The notes below the pieces were generated by a model, which was given only the letters and a program-made list of their open reading frames with translations, did no database searches and was not told the origin of the DNA. A DNA stretch of 64,000 bases from an uncultured Faecalibacterium sp. (GTDB taxonomy: Bacteria; Bacillota; Clostridia; Oscillospirales; Ruminococcaceae). The stretch lies in assembly GCA_937907025.1 (NCBI GenBank), contig CALESJ010000001.1, positions 1-64,000 of the forward strand, read 5' to 3'. Below, piece by piece: positions 14,263 to 24,300 of this stretch. Both the position numbers and the translations under genes were made by a program. How positions within the stretch are numbered: position 1 is the stretch's first letter; the number at the start of each line of letters is the position of its first letter.

Positions 14263-16467
14263 TCAGACTTCCTCAGTGTGCAGGAACCAGGCAAAGCCGT
14301 AGGGGTACAGCTCCACATTGTTCAGGTCGTCGCAGTGACCGCCGTACATCAGCTCATCATACGGGCCCTTCTCCCAGGAGGACACATGCACGAATTCCGG
14401 GCTGAAGTTGAAGAAGGCGATGAGCTTGTGGCCCTGATACCAGCGGCCCACGCCCAGTACATGGTCGCTGCCGGTGTCGAAGGTCCACACATCGGCCTGG
14501 GCGTCAAAGGCTTTTTCCTCGGCACGGATGGTTTCCAGTCGATGCAGGCCTTCAAACTGTTTGCCCTGGCGGGTGGTGGTGTCGTGGCGCATCTCGGCCA
14601 GGTCCCATTGGAACTTGCCGCGGTGGATGTACCGGCTGTCATCCCACTTTTCTGGGTCTTCGTGGTAGCTGTAATCGTTGAGCTGGCCGATCTCGTCGCC
14701 ACTGTACAGCACCGGAATTCCGCTTTGCACCAGCATCCAGGCATGGAGCATCAGGTCGCAGGAGATGGCCCGTTCCAGCTTGAAGGGGTCCTGCTCAAAG
14801 TCGGCGGCCTCCACCCCGCACAGGGAGGCGGTGGTGCCGCACAGCCGGGCGTCGCCCAGGGTCGGGTCATCGTTGTACAGCTCGCCTCGGCTGTCGCTTC
14901 CCGGCCACTTGCCGGTGAACCAGTCGTTCAGGTATTTCTTGTGGGGCACTTCCTGGGTGCCGAAGCGAGCGTTCAGCCAGGGGTAATCCAGGCCCCAGCC
15001 AATGTCATCATGGCAGCGCAGATAGTTCAGGAACAGGAAATCCCGGGGCAGGGCGCATACGGTGTCCATCTGGTGGCGCAGCAGCGAAACGTCCGCCGTG
15101 GCCAGAGAGTTCCAGGTGGTGGCCATGGTGGTCACGTTGTACAGCATGTGGCATTCGGGTTTTTCCGGCGTGCCGAAGTAAGGCACCACCTTGGCGGGTT
15201 CCATGACCACCTCGCCCAGCAGCAGCACACCGGGACAGACGATCTCGCACACCATGCGCATCATCCGCACCAGGGTATGGACCTGGGGCAGGTTGCGGCA
15301 GCTGGTGCCCAGCTCCTTCCAGATGTAAGGCACTGCATCCAGCCGGATCACATCAATGCCGCGGTTGGTCAGGTAGAGCAGATTTTCGGTCATGTCGTTG
15401 AACACCACCGGGTTGGCGTAGTTCAGGTCCCACTGATAGGGGTAGAAGTTGGTCATGACCACCTGCTTGCAATCATCCAGCCAGGTAAAGCTGCCCGGTG
15501 CGGTGGTGGGGAACACCTGGGGTACCGTCTTTTCAAACTCGTTGGGAATGTCCCAGTTGTCATAGAAGAAGTACCGGTCCCGGTAGCCGGGCTCATTGGC
15601 CCGGGCCTTGCGGGCCCACTCGTGGTCCTCACTGGTGTGGTTCATCACAAAATCCAGGCACAGGCTCATGCCTCTTTCCCGGCAAGCGTCGGCCAGGTGT
15701 TCCAGGTCGTCCATGGTGCCCAGTTCCGGTTCCACGGTGCGGAAATCCGATACCGCATAGCCGCCGTCACTGCGGCCCTTGGGGCTCTGGAGCAGCGGCA
15801 TCAGGTGCAGGTAGTTGACGCCGCATTCCTGGATGTAGGGCAGCTTTTCCTCCACGCCTTTTAGGGTGCCTGCAAAGGCGTTGGTGTACATCATCATGCC
15901 AAGAATATCCTGGCGGCGGTACCAGTTGGGGTCGGCTTCCCGGGCGGCGTCCTGGGCCCGCAGAGCGGGTTTGCGGTCGGCCCAGCAACGGCGCAGCATG
16001 CCAATAAAGTAGTCAAAGGCCTGCATGTCGCCGTGGTACAGCTCACAGTACAGCCATTTCAGTTCGTCATAATGGCGGGCCAGACGGCGATCAAAGACGG
16101 CGTCACCCCTCTCATCGGACTGGGCCGGGGCGGCTGCTTCCGCAGGGGCAGCCTCTTTGTCCGGGGCAGCCGGTTCGGCAGCATCCGCCGCTGGAGCTGC
16201 TGCTTCCGCGGGGGCGGCCGCTTTTGCGGGGGCAGCCTTGACCTCTGCGGCAGGCTCTGCCGGAATATCCGTCTTGACCGGGGCAACCGGTTCAGCGGCA
16301 GGGGCAGCCTTGACAGGAGCAGCTTCCGCAGGGGCAGCTGCTTTGGCCGGTTCTGCGGCAGGCGTTGCTTCCGCCGCAGCGGCTGTGGCCTTCTGTGCGG
16401 CCCGCGCCTTGGCTTTGGCCTTGTTCATGGCTCGTTTGTTCTTCTTGTTTTTCCGTGCTTGCATCAT
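14263..16467 (-). CDS. Amylosucrase-like GH13 enzyme with Ala/Pro-rich N-terminal extension
   Basis: 734 residues. Residues 1-~118 are a low-complexity tail, first basic (KNKKNKRAMNKAKAK), then Ala/Pro/Glu/Lys. The catalytic part follows the amylosucrase (GH13_4) pattern: WYRRQDILGMMMYTNAFAG, LHLMPLLQSPKGRSDGGY, DFVMNHTSEDHEWA, the nucleophile region GIDVIRLDAVPYIWKELGTS, acid/base GEVVMEP and CHDDIGWGLD. Amylosucrases move glucose from sucrose to alpha-1,4-glucan; in this position, before glgA, a starch/glycogen role is likely. The strong site GGGAGG precedes ATG 16467. The unusual part is the N-terminal extension, which parallels that of the next gene. Confidence 0.88.
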   Translation of the reverse strand: MMQARKNKKNKRAMNKAKAKARAAQKATAAAAEATPAAEPAKAAAPAEAAPVKAAPAAEPVAPVKTDIPAEPAAEVKAAPAKAAAPAEAAAPAADAAEPAAPDKEAAPAEAAAPAQSDERGDAVFDRRLARHYDELKWLYCELYHGDMQAFDYFIGMLRRCWADRKPALRAQDAAREADPNWYRRQDILGMMMYTNAFAGTLKGVEEKLPYIQECGVNYLHLMPLLQSPKGRSDGGYAVSDFRTVEPELGTMDDLEHLADACRERGMSLCLDFVMNHTSEDHEWARKARANEPGYRDRYFFYDNWDIPNEFEKTVPQVFPTTAPGSFTWLDDCKQVVMTNFYPYQWDLNYANPVVFNDMTENLLYLTNRGIDVIRLDAVPYIWKELGTSCRNLPQVHTLVRMMRMVCEIVCPGVLLLGEVVMEPAKVVPYFGTPEKPECHMLYNVTTMATTWNSLATADVSLLRHQMDTVCALPRDFLFLNYLRCHDDIGWGLDYPWLNARFGTQEVPHKKYLNDWFTGKWPGSDSRGELYNDDPTLGDARLCGTTASLCGVEAADFEQDPFKLERAISCDLMLHAWMLVQSGIPVLYSGDEIGQLNDYSYHEDPEKWDDSRYIHRGKFQWDLAEMRHDTTTRQGKQFEGLHRLETIRAEEKAFDAQADVWTFDTGSDHVLGVGRWYQGHKLIAFFNFSPEFVHVSSWEKGPYDELMYGGHCDDLNNVELYPYGFAWFLHTEEV

Positions 16468-16678
16468 ACATCCTCCCGATCATTCGCTTTTTCCGGGGTG
16501 GGCATGGCAGGAATGGCTCCGCTGCAGGAGCGGGTCTTGGAAGCCGCCCGGGGGGCTAAATACGGAATCTCTTCCCAATTTTGCGGCGGAAAGGCTGTCC
16601 AACAAAGAACCTTCCCACCGGGACACAGACGGTACAGGTCCGCTTTTCCGCAAAGGCGGACAGCCGACTGTTCTCCTT

Positions 16679-16707
16679 ATTGTACCACAATTCTCCGCAT
16701 TGGTCAG
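16679..16707 (-). promoter_or_regulatory. Candidate promoter in the 393-bp gap before the amylosucrase gene
   Basis: Minus-strand CTGACC (16702-16707), 17-bp spacer, TACAAT (16679-16684). It leaves a 5' leader of about 200 bases. The rest of the gap 16468-16772 shows no convincing gene, only a short GTCCGC...GCGGAC inverted repeat near 16640. Confidence 0.45.
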
Positions 16708-16772
16708 CCATGCGGCGGGTGATATGGGGGCCGAAAGCAAATTTTTTGCGGCAGAACCCGCCGGTATATAAG

Positions 16773-16815
16773 AAAAAAGTGCTTCCGGAGGGTTTCAGTG
16801 GTCCGAAAGCACTTC
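16773..16815 (-). terminator. Terminator of glgA
   Basis: A stem AAGTGCTTTCGGA / TCCGGAAGCACTT followed by six T on the minus strand, about 45 bases after the glgA stop. Confidence 0.8.
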
Positions 16816-16860
16816 TGTTTTGTTTGCTTCAGGCGGAGAAAAGCATACCTGACTGCCGGA

Positions 16861-18810
16861 TTACCACGGCGTCAGTTCCAGGTACAGGTCCTTGTACTGG
16901 CGGGCGGAGTTCTGCCAGGAAACATCCTTGGCCATATCGCGCTGGACCACTTCGTCCCAGTGATAGCGGTTGACGAAATACTCGGTCTTGGCGCGGTTGA
17001 TGGCATCCAGCAGCAGGCCGGCATCGTAGCGGTCAAAGGTGAAGCCGTTGCCGTCGCCGGTAAAGATGTTGTAGGGCTCCACGGTGTCCTTCAGGCCGCC
17101 GGTTTCCCGCACGATGGGCAGGGTGCCGTAGTGCATGGCGTTGAGCTGGGTCAGGCCGCAGGGCTCAAAGCGGGAGGGCACCAGCAGAGCATCAGCGCCC
17201 GCATAGATGCGGTGGGCGCGGGCTTCGTCGTACTGGATGCAGGCGCTGAACATGCCGCGGTAGGCGTTTTCGTAGTAACGGAAAGTATCCTCGTACTCCT
17301 TGTCGCCGGTGCCCAGCACGATGACCTGGGTGTTGCCGTCCATCAGCTCGGGCACGATGGCGTTGACCAGGTCCAGACCTTTCTGGTTGGTCAGGCGGGA
17401 AATCAGCCCGATGACGAACTTGCCCTGATCCTGCACCAGGCCCAGTTCATCCTGCAGGGCCAGCTTGTTCTGCCACTTGTGGTCCAGCACGTTGGTGATG
17501 TCATAGTTTACGGCCAGAGCCGGGTCGGTGGCGGGGTTCCACATGCCGTAGTCAATGCCGTTGACGATGCCGCGCAGCTTGTAGCTGTGGTAACGCAGGT
17601 GGTCTTCCAGCTTTTCGCCGTACTCGGGGGTCTGGATCTCCCAGGCATAGGTGCCGCTGACGGTGGTGATGCGGTCGGCATAGGCCAGACCGGCCTTCAG
17701 CATGTTGGCGTCCTCATAGCCCTGCTTCATGGCACCCATATTGAACACTTCGTCCGGCAGGCCGGTCCAGTATTTCAGGGTGGGAATGTTGTAAATGCCC
17801 TGGAAGCGCAGGTTGTGAATGGTCAGAATGGACTTGGCATGGCCCACGGGGGTATCCTGGAACATGGTGCGCAGATACACCGGCACCAGAGCTGCCTGCC
17901 AGTCATGGCAGTGGACGATATCGGGAATCCAGTTCAGGTAGTTCAGGGCCGCCAGGGCTGCTTTGCTGAAGAAGCAGTACTTGGGGATGTCATCCACCAG
18001 ACCGATGTAGGGGTTGCCGGCAGAGAAGAACTCCTGGTTGTCGATGAAATCATACACAACACCGTCGTGGACATATTCCATGATGCCCACATAATATTCC
18101 CGGCCGGTTTCGCCCAGGTCCATGTAAAATTCGCCGCGGTAGACCATCTGGTCCTGGTACTTCTGCGGGATGCAGGCATACCGGGGCAGGATCACGCGCA
18201 CATCGCAGTTCTGCTTGACCAGCTCCCGGGGCAGGGCATACATCACGTCGCCCAACCCGCCGGTCTTGACAAAAGGATGGCATTCCGAACCGATAAACGC
18301 AATACTTCTGCGGGGTGTATCATACTGCTGCTCCATAGGTGCTTCCTCCTTCGGCTGAACCGGCTCGGCCGCAACGGGCGCCGGTTCCTCCACAACAGGC
18401 TTCGGCTCTTCTGCTGCAGGGGCCGGAGTCGCTTTCTTCACAGCGGGTTTGGCTTTCTTGGCCGCAGGCTTTGCCTTCTTGGCGGCAGGCTCTGCCTTCT
18501 TGGCGGCAGGTTCCGCTTTCTTGGCGGCAGGCTCCGCCTTCTTGGCGGCAGGCTCCGCTTTCTTGGCGGCGGGTTCTGCCTTCTTGGCGGCAGGCTCCGC
18601 CTTCTTGGCGGCAGGTTCCGCCTTCTTGGCGACAGGCTCCGCCTTCTTGGCGGCGGGTTCTGCCTTGACCGCAGCGGGGGCGGCCTGTTCAGCTGCCGGT
18701 GCTTCCTTCACGACGGGCTTGGCCGGTTCCGCAGCGGCAACAGGTTTGGCTGCTGCCGCCTTCGTCTGGGCTCCCTGCTGTTTGCTGGGATGCGCTTTTT
18801 TCTGTGCCAT
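16861..18810 (-). CDS. glgA: Glycogen synthase with Lys/Ala/Pro repeat N-terminus
   Basis: 649 residues. The C-terminal ~490 are a standard GT5 ADP-glucose glycogen synthase: ADP-glucose motif HPFVKTGGLGDVMYALP, HCHDWQAALVPVYL, LRGIVNGIDYGMWNP, GLISRLTNQKGLDLV, VPSRFEPCGLTQLNAMHYG and TGGLKDTV. The first ~158 residues are a basic repeat domain (about ten AKKAEPA units). ATG 18810 has AAAGGAAAAG. An internal in-frame ATG at 18336 (MEQQYDTPRRS) has a perfect AAGGAGG eight bases upstream and would give a normal-length GlgA, so two protein forms are possible. Confidence 0.93.
   Translation of the reverse strand: MAQKKAHPSKQQGAQTKAAAAKPVAAAEPAKPVVKEAPAAEQAAPAAVKAEPAAKKAEPVAKKAEPAAKKAEPAAKKAEPAAKKAEPAAKKAEPAAKKAEPAAKKAEPAAKKAKPAAKKAKPAVKKATPAPAAEEPKPVVEEPAPVAAEPVQPKEEAPMEQQYDTPRRSIAFIGSECHPFVKTGGLGDVMYALPRELVKQNCDVRVILPRYACIPQKYQDQMVYRGEFYMDLGETGREYYVGIMEYVHDGVVYDFIDNQEFFSAGNPYIGLVDDIPKYCFFSKAALAALNYLNWIPDIVHCHDWQAALVPVYLRTMFQDTPVGHAKSILTIHNLRFQGIYNIPTLKYWTGLPDEVFNMGAMKQGYEDANMLKAGLAYADRITTVSGTYAWEIQTPEYGEKLEDHLRYHSYKLRGIVNGIDYGMWNPATDPALAVNYDITNVLDHKWQNKLALQDELGLVQDQGKFVIGLISRLTNQKGLDLVNAIVPELMDGNTQVIVLGTGDKEYEDTFRYYENAYRGMFSACIQYDEARAHRIYAGADALLVPSRFEPCGLTQLNAMHYGTLPIVRETGGLKDTVEPYNIFTGDGNGFTFDRYDAGLLLDAINRAKTEYFVNRYHWDEVVQRDMAKDVSWQNSARQYKDLYLELTPW
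18450..18665 (-). repeat. Ten ~21-bp tandem repeats encoding AKKAEPA
   Basis: About ten imperfect 21-bp units (core TTCTTGGCGGCAGGCTC on the plus strand) encode the heptad AKKAEPA/AKKAKPA in the GlgA extension. Synonymous variation among units shows they are not all recent copies. Such arrays change length by slippage. Confidence 0.85.
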
Positions 18811-18960
18811 AACGTCTTTTCCTTTCGATTCTTCTCCTTCACCGGTGCCGCGTGGCGGCCTGCCGGAACGGCGCGGCGCCTTGGGTACCTGGCGGCAATA
18901 GCTGCCGGCATCGGGGGCAGGGCAGCAACAGTTCCCCCGTCCTTTGGATGCTGTGAATAA

Positions 18961-18989
18961 ATATTAGCATATTTGCGTCAAAATTACAA
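18961..18989 (-). promoter_or_regulatory. Candidate glgA promoter in the 339-bp gap
   Basis: Minus-strand TTGTAA (18984-18989), 17-bp spacer, TAATAT (18961-18966), about 150 bases upstream of glgA. The gap 18811-19149 shows no gene otherwise. Confidence 0.45.
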
Positions 18990-19149
18990 TCGCCGTCCCC
19001 CATGAAACGACGACTTCCGCCTTTTTTAGTGCCGTTTTTGCCAATATTTCCGGTTTTTCCTATCCGGTTCCGGTGCAAAGAACGTCACAGGATGCGGCCG
19101 CATGGCTTCTATATAAATAGGAAAGGATATCCGGTGGCGGCTTTTGCGA

Positions 19150-19721
19150 TCAGTGCTCCACCGGCGGCAGCAGCGAAGTCCGGGTCCGCAGTTTCTGATA
19201 AAAGAAGGTCGCAATTTCGGTCAGCCCGGCGGGATTTTCGTCAGACAGCCAGGTGACAGCGGTGTTGAACAGCGCGCCGATGTACATGTACAGGGCGTAT
19301 CGCTCGGTGGAAGAAGAAGGCATGGTGCCTTCCATGCTCTCATGAAAATGGTTCAGCTCTTCCAGGATCAGCAGGGCAAAGCCGGACCGGCAGAGGTCCA
19401 GCACATAGTTCCGGTACCGGTCAAAGTACTGAAAGCTCAACAGGATGTTATCATACGCATACAGCCCTTCCGGACATTCCTTGACGTTGCGCCGGAACAG
19501 TTCCAGCACATCCCGGATCAGGGTGACGAAGATATCCTCCTTGGAATCGTAGTTCCGGTAAAAGGAGGCCCGGGCCACGCCGGCCCCTTTCACCAGTTCG
19601 GTGATGGTGATCTCCGAAAGGTGATGGTGATCTCCGAAAGGCTTTTGGTCTGCATCAGGCGGAACAGGGTGTGGGTGATGCTGATTTTGACCCGCAGATT
19701 TTCTTCCTTACGTTTGTCCAT
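19150..19721 (-). pseudogene. TetR-family regulator disrupted by a 20-bp duplication
   Basis: From ATG 19721 (AAGGAG upstream) the frame reads MDKRKEENLRVKISITHTLF...TKSLSEITIT, then shifts because 20 bases are duplicated head to tail at 19601-19640. With one copy removed it continues ELVKGAGVARASFYRNYDSKEDIFVTL, the TetR helix-turn-helix, and runs about 180 residues to the stop at 19150. The C-terminal ligand domain is intact. As sequenced the protein would stop soon after the duplication. It lies divergent from degV and might once have controlled it. Confidence 0.88.
19601..19640. repeat. 20-bp perfect tandem duplication inside tetR
   Basis: Two exact adjacent copies of a 20-bp unit (GTGATGGTGA TCTCCGAAAG). 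The length is not a multiple of three, so it frameshifts the TetR gene. Removal of one copy restores the HTH. Confidence 0.95.
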
Positions 19722-19908
19722 AAAGTGGAGCTCCTTTCATGTGAAACAGAACGGCGGCCTTTGTTTCACGAGCGGGAATTGATGTGTGCACATCAATGTG
19801 ATACACTTGTTTCGTATTGTAGCATGGATTTTTATGGTGTCAACGGTGGGCCATACCGCCGGCACATGTCATTTTATCTGGAAGGAAAAATACGAGGGTT
19901 CCAAGTTT

Positions 19909-20778
19909 ATGAAAGTAGCAGTTGCAACCGATACCAACAGCAGCATGACCCAGAAGGACGCCCGCAAAAAGGGTGTTTACCTGCTGCCCATGCCGGTCAT
20001 AGTGGAAGAAAAAGTTTACCTGGAGGGCATCGACATCACCAATGCCCAGCTGTACGCGGCCATGAAAGCTCACAAGGAGGTGTCCTCCTCCCAGCCATCC
20101 CCGGGGCAGCTGGTGGAATTCTGGGACAGCATTTTCAAGGATGGCTATGACGAGGTCGTGTACATTCCCATGTCCAGCGGTCTGAGCAACGCCTGCTTCA
20201 ATGCGGTGCAGCTGGCCAAGGACTATGACGGCAAGGTGCAGGTGGTGGACAACCACCGCATATCCCTGACCCAGGAAGCCTCGGTCATCAGTGCCTGCAA
20301 GCTGGCACAGCAGGAAAAGAGCGCCGCACAGATCAAAGCTTACCTGGAAGAGCGGGCATATGATGCCAGCATTTATATCACGGTGGATTCCATGGAATAT
20401 CTGCGCAAGGGCGGCCGGGTGACCCCCGCTGCCGCCACCTTTGCCACGGTGCTGAACCTGAAGCCGGTGCTGACCATCCAGGGGGATAAGCTGGATACCT
20501 ACGCCAAGGCGCGGGGCATGCAGCAGGCCGAGCTGAAGATGATCGAAGCCATCCGGAAGGACCGCACCACGCGGTTTGCAAATGTGCCGGATGAAGAACT
20601 GCGGGTGGAAACAGCCGGTACCTTTGACAACGCCGACAAGGCAAAGCGGTGGCGCAAGATGGTACAGGCGGAGTTCCCCACCATCAAGGTATCGTATGTG
20701 GACCTGCCCTGCAGCATTGCCTGCCATCTGGGCATCAACGCCGCCGGCACCGGTATCCTGAAAAAAGAAGTCGTGTAA
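19909..20778 (+). CDS. DegV-family fatty-acid-binding protein
   Basis: A 289-residue DegV protein. It opens MKVAVATDTNSSMTQ (the DegV TDS-like motif), then has PMPVIVEEKVYLEG, SSSQPSPGQ, IPMSSGLSNACFNA, VVDNHRISLTQ and RKGGRVTPAAATFATVLNLKPVLTI. The family (FakB-like) binds fatty acids and presents them to a kinase. ATG 19909 is chosen because the family begins there; upstream in-frame codons are hydrophobic and unconserved. It stands alone and ends in a terminator. Confidence 0.9.
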   Translation: MKVAVATDTNSSMTQKDARKKGVYLLPMPVIVEEKVYLEGIDITNAQLYAAMKAHKEVSSSQPSPGQLVEFWDSIFKDGYDEVVYIPMSSGLSNACFNAVQLAKDYDGKVQVVDNHRISLTQEASVISACKLAQQEKSAAQIKAYLEERAYDASIYITVDSMEYLRKGGRVTPAAATFATVLNLKPVLTIQGDKLDTYAKARGMQQAELKMIEAIRKDRTTRFANVPDEELRVETAGTFDNADKAKRWRKMVQAEFPTIKVSYVDLPCSIACHLGINAAGTGILKKEVV

Positions 20779-20814
20779 GCGGGGACAGCCGTTCGGCTTC
20801 CTGAAAAAAGCAAA

Positions 20815-20860
20815 CGCCACGGAAGTGCGATTCCTGCGAATCGGTTTCCCGTGGCTTTTT
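20815..20860 (+). terminator. Terminator after degV
   Basis: GCCACGGAA / TTCCCGTGGC stem followed by five T, 37 bases after the degV stop. Confidence 0.8.
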
Positions 20861-21342
20861 GCATCTATATCATGGCACAAGGCCTTATTTGTTGTCTGCC
20901 ACCGGCCGGGCGATTGCCCTGGCATGGCCGGATGCAGTGGGGGAGCGGATGGGAGTTTTCCTCGCCGCTCGTTTCTATGTTTTCAGAATATACCGGATTT
21001 GTGACGGGGGTATAAAAGCCGGGTGAAGAATTTGGAAAGAATTCTTTTCCAAACTGTGAAGCCGCGTTCCTGTGACACCGTTCGTGTTGACATCGCGTCA
21101 AGCGGATGCTATTCTATCCATAATGTAATTGTTCAAATTACAGGCGATGCTGCGCCGAATCTCTCGCTTATACGTCCTTTCGCCCGCCGCGGGCAAGAGG
21201 AAGAGAGGTCGGCCGCTTTTTCAGTTTGCCCTGTACGCGAGAGCGGGGAACACCCTGCGCTGTGCGCAGGTATTCGTCCCTCTTGGGTATGGCCGCAGCA
21301 CGCAAACTGCCTTTTCGTATACCTTCTCATGGAGATAAACCG
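20861..21342 (+). promoter_or_regulatory. Promoter and long leader of the giant ABC transporter gene
   Basis: A good promoter, TTGACA (21087-21092), 17-bp spacer, TATTCT (21110-21115), leaves a leader of about 220 bases before the ATG at 21343. The leader holds several inverted repeats (for example CCTGCGC/GCGCAGG near 21260 and matching CAGTTTGCC / GCAAACTG ends spanning 21225-21312), so an attenuation mechanism is possible. Upstream, TTTGGAAA-GAATTC-TTTTCCAAA (21031-21053) is a symmetrical operator-like element. No gene is seen in 20861-21342. Confidence 0.55.
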
Positions 21343-24300
21343 ATGCTTCAAATCAAAGATATTTCCAAGGAATACAAAACCGGGAACTTTGTGCAGAAAG
21401 CCCTGGATCATGTATCCCTGAACCTGCGTTCCAATGAATTCGTGGCCATCCTGGGCCCCAGCGGTTCCGGCAAGACCACCCTTTTGAATATTATCGGCGG
21501 CCTGGACCGTTACGATTCCGGCGACCTGATCATCAACGGAATTTCCACCAAAAAGTATAAGGACCGGGATTGGGATTCCTACCGCAACCACACCATCGGT
21601 TTTGTGTTCCAGAGTTATAACCTGATCCCCCACCAGACCGTGCTGGCCAACGTGGAGCTGGCCCTGACCATCTCCGGCGTGGGCAAGGCCGAGCGCCGGG
21701 AGCGGGCCATCAAGGCACTGGAACAGGTGGGGCTGGGTAAACAGATCCACAAAAAGCCGAACCAGATGTCCGGCGGCCAGATGCAGCGAGTGGCCATCGC
21801 CCGTGCCCTGGTGAACAACCCCGACATTCTTCTGGCCGACGAGCCGACCGGCGCTTTGGACAGCGCCACCAGCGTGCAGGTCATGGACCTGCTGAAAGAG
21901 GTAGCCAAAGACCGCCTGGTGGTCATGGTGTCCCACAACCCCGAGCTGGCCAAACAGTATGCCACCCGCGTGGTCAACCTGCGGGACGGCAAGATCTGCT
22001 CCGACTCCGACCCCTTTGAACCGGAAGGAATGGAGGAGGAAGAACCCGTGCACAAGAACATGGGCAAATCCTCCATGTCGCTGCTCACGGCTCTTTCTTT
22101 GAGTTTCAACAACCTGAAAACCAAAAAGGCCCGCACCATCCTGACTTCTTTTGCCGGCTCCATCGGCATTATCGGCATTGCTCTGATTCTGTCCCTGTCC
22201 AGCGGCGTCAATACCTATATCCAGGATGTGGAGCGGGAAACTCTGTCCGAATACCCGCTGCAGATTCAGAGCGCCGGGTTTGATTTTACCTCGCTGCTCG
22301 CGCCGCCCGCCTCGTCGGACAAAGCACCGGACGGGCAGGTGGAAATTCTGGACATGGTGACGAATATGTTCTCCACCATGAATTCCAACGATCTGAAGTC
22401 GCTGAAGACCTGGCTGGACAGCGGTACCAGCGGTATGGAACCCTATACCAGCGCGGTGGAATATTCCTACGATGTTTCGCCGCAGATTTACCGCCTGGAG
22501 GGGGACGGCGTCCGGCAGGTCAATCCGGACAGTTCCTTTGCGGCCATGGGGCTGGGCTCTACCATGAGCTCCAGCAGCATGATGTCCTCCATGATGGGCA
22601 CCGACGTTTTTTATGAGATGCCCGACGATGCGGACCTGTACACCAGCCAGTATGAGGTGAAAGCGGGCCGCTGGCCGGAAAACTACAACGAATGCGTGCT
22701 GGTATTGACCTCCGGCGGCGGTATGAGCGATTTTATGCTGTACACCCTGGGGCTGCGGGACTCCGCGGAGCTGGACAAGATGGTGCAGCAGTTTGTCAAC
22801 GAGGAGGACGTGACCACGCCCCAGGATATCGGGACATACACTTATGATGATATCCTGGGCATTACCTTCAAGCTGGTCAGCAGCCCGGATTACTATGAGT
22901 ATGACAGCGAGTACGGCGTCTGGCGGGACAAGCGGGACGATGACGCCTACATGCGCAATCTGGTGGAAAACGGGGAGGACCTCACCATTGTGGGTATCGT
23001 GCAGCCCACGGAAGAAGGCGGCGGAATGCTGACACAGTCCAGCATAGCCTATCCCGCCTCCCTGACCCGCCATGTGGCCGAGAAAGCGGCCGAGAGCGAG
23101 ATCGTGCAGAACCAGCTGAACGACCCGCATACCAATGTCTTTACGGGTGAACCCTTCGGGGAAGAGCAGGGCGAAAACGGCTTTGACATGGAATCCCTGG
23201 TCAGTGTGGACGAGGACGCCCTGAAAGATATGTTCTCCTTTGATGAAAAGGACCTGACAAAAGGAATGTCCGGTGCTTTTTCTATGGGCAGCCTGGGCAG
23301 TATGGATATGAGCAGTATTGATATGGGCACGGTGGACCTGTCCGGGATGATCGACCCCAACAGCCTGCAGCTGGACCTGCCGGAATTCCCCCAGATGAAC
23401 ATGGCGGACCTGCTGCAGGGGGTCCAGTTCCATGTGTCGGAGGAGTCGGTCAACGCTCTTCTCACCGGTATGCTGAACGGCTGGAACGAGTACATGGCTG
23501 CCCATCCGGAGGCGGATTACTCCGGGCTGGGGGACAGCTTCCTGGCGTTCCTGCAGACCGAAGACGGCTGCAAGATTCTGCAGGAAAATCTGCAGGAGAT
23601 TCTGGATGCCAACGGCATCACGGCTCCCAGCCAGGAAGAAATCAGTGACCTGCTCAACCAGGTGATTGCCGGTTTTATGGCTTACTGCCAGGAAAATCAC
23701 CCCGATATTTTCGACCCCACCATTCCGAAAGAAGATCTGCTGGCACTGGTGCAGAAGTACCTGGCCGAATATCTGGAAACCGACGAAGCAAAAGAAATCA
23801 TCACCGCCTGGCTGAACAAGACTTTCCCCACGGCAGCGGACTTTGCCATCACCCAGGAACAGCTGGAAAATCTGGCCAATGATCTGGCTGCCGGGTATCA
23901 GGCGTATGCCGTGGCCCAGGGCCTGCCCGACCCGTCCAAGATGGGGGCGTATTTTGCCGACTATATGGGCACCGACCAGGCCCAGACCCTGCTGACCCAG
24001 AGCATTGCCCAGATGGTGGATACCTCCGGTCTGCAGACCCAGCTGGCTGCGACCATGTCCGGCTACATGCAGAGCATGATGGGCTCTGTGTCCCAGGCAC
24101 TGGGCGAATCCATCAAGACGGCTATGGCCTCGGTTATGGAACAGGTCATGCAGCAGATTGCTACCAACATGCAGACCGCCATGGAACAGGTGGTGCAGCA
24201 GCTGGGCGAAAACCTGGCCAGTGCTTTCCAGTTTGATCCGGAAGAATTCGCCAATGCCTTTACCTTCAATATGGACGCGGACGACCTTTCGGAACTGCTG

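Noticed and set aside
14109..14318. A short minus-strand frame between the MATE and amylosucrase genes
   Set aside because: It overlaps a strong terminator and a promoter and has no conserved content.
16798..18960. A 720-codon frame antisense to glgA
   Set aside because: Low-complexity leucine/glycine/arginine repeats arise from the complement of the GlgA repeat region; no promoter, ribosome site or domain.
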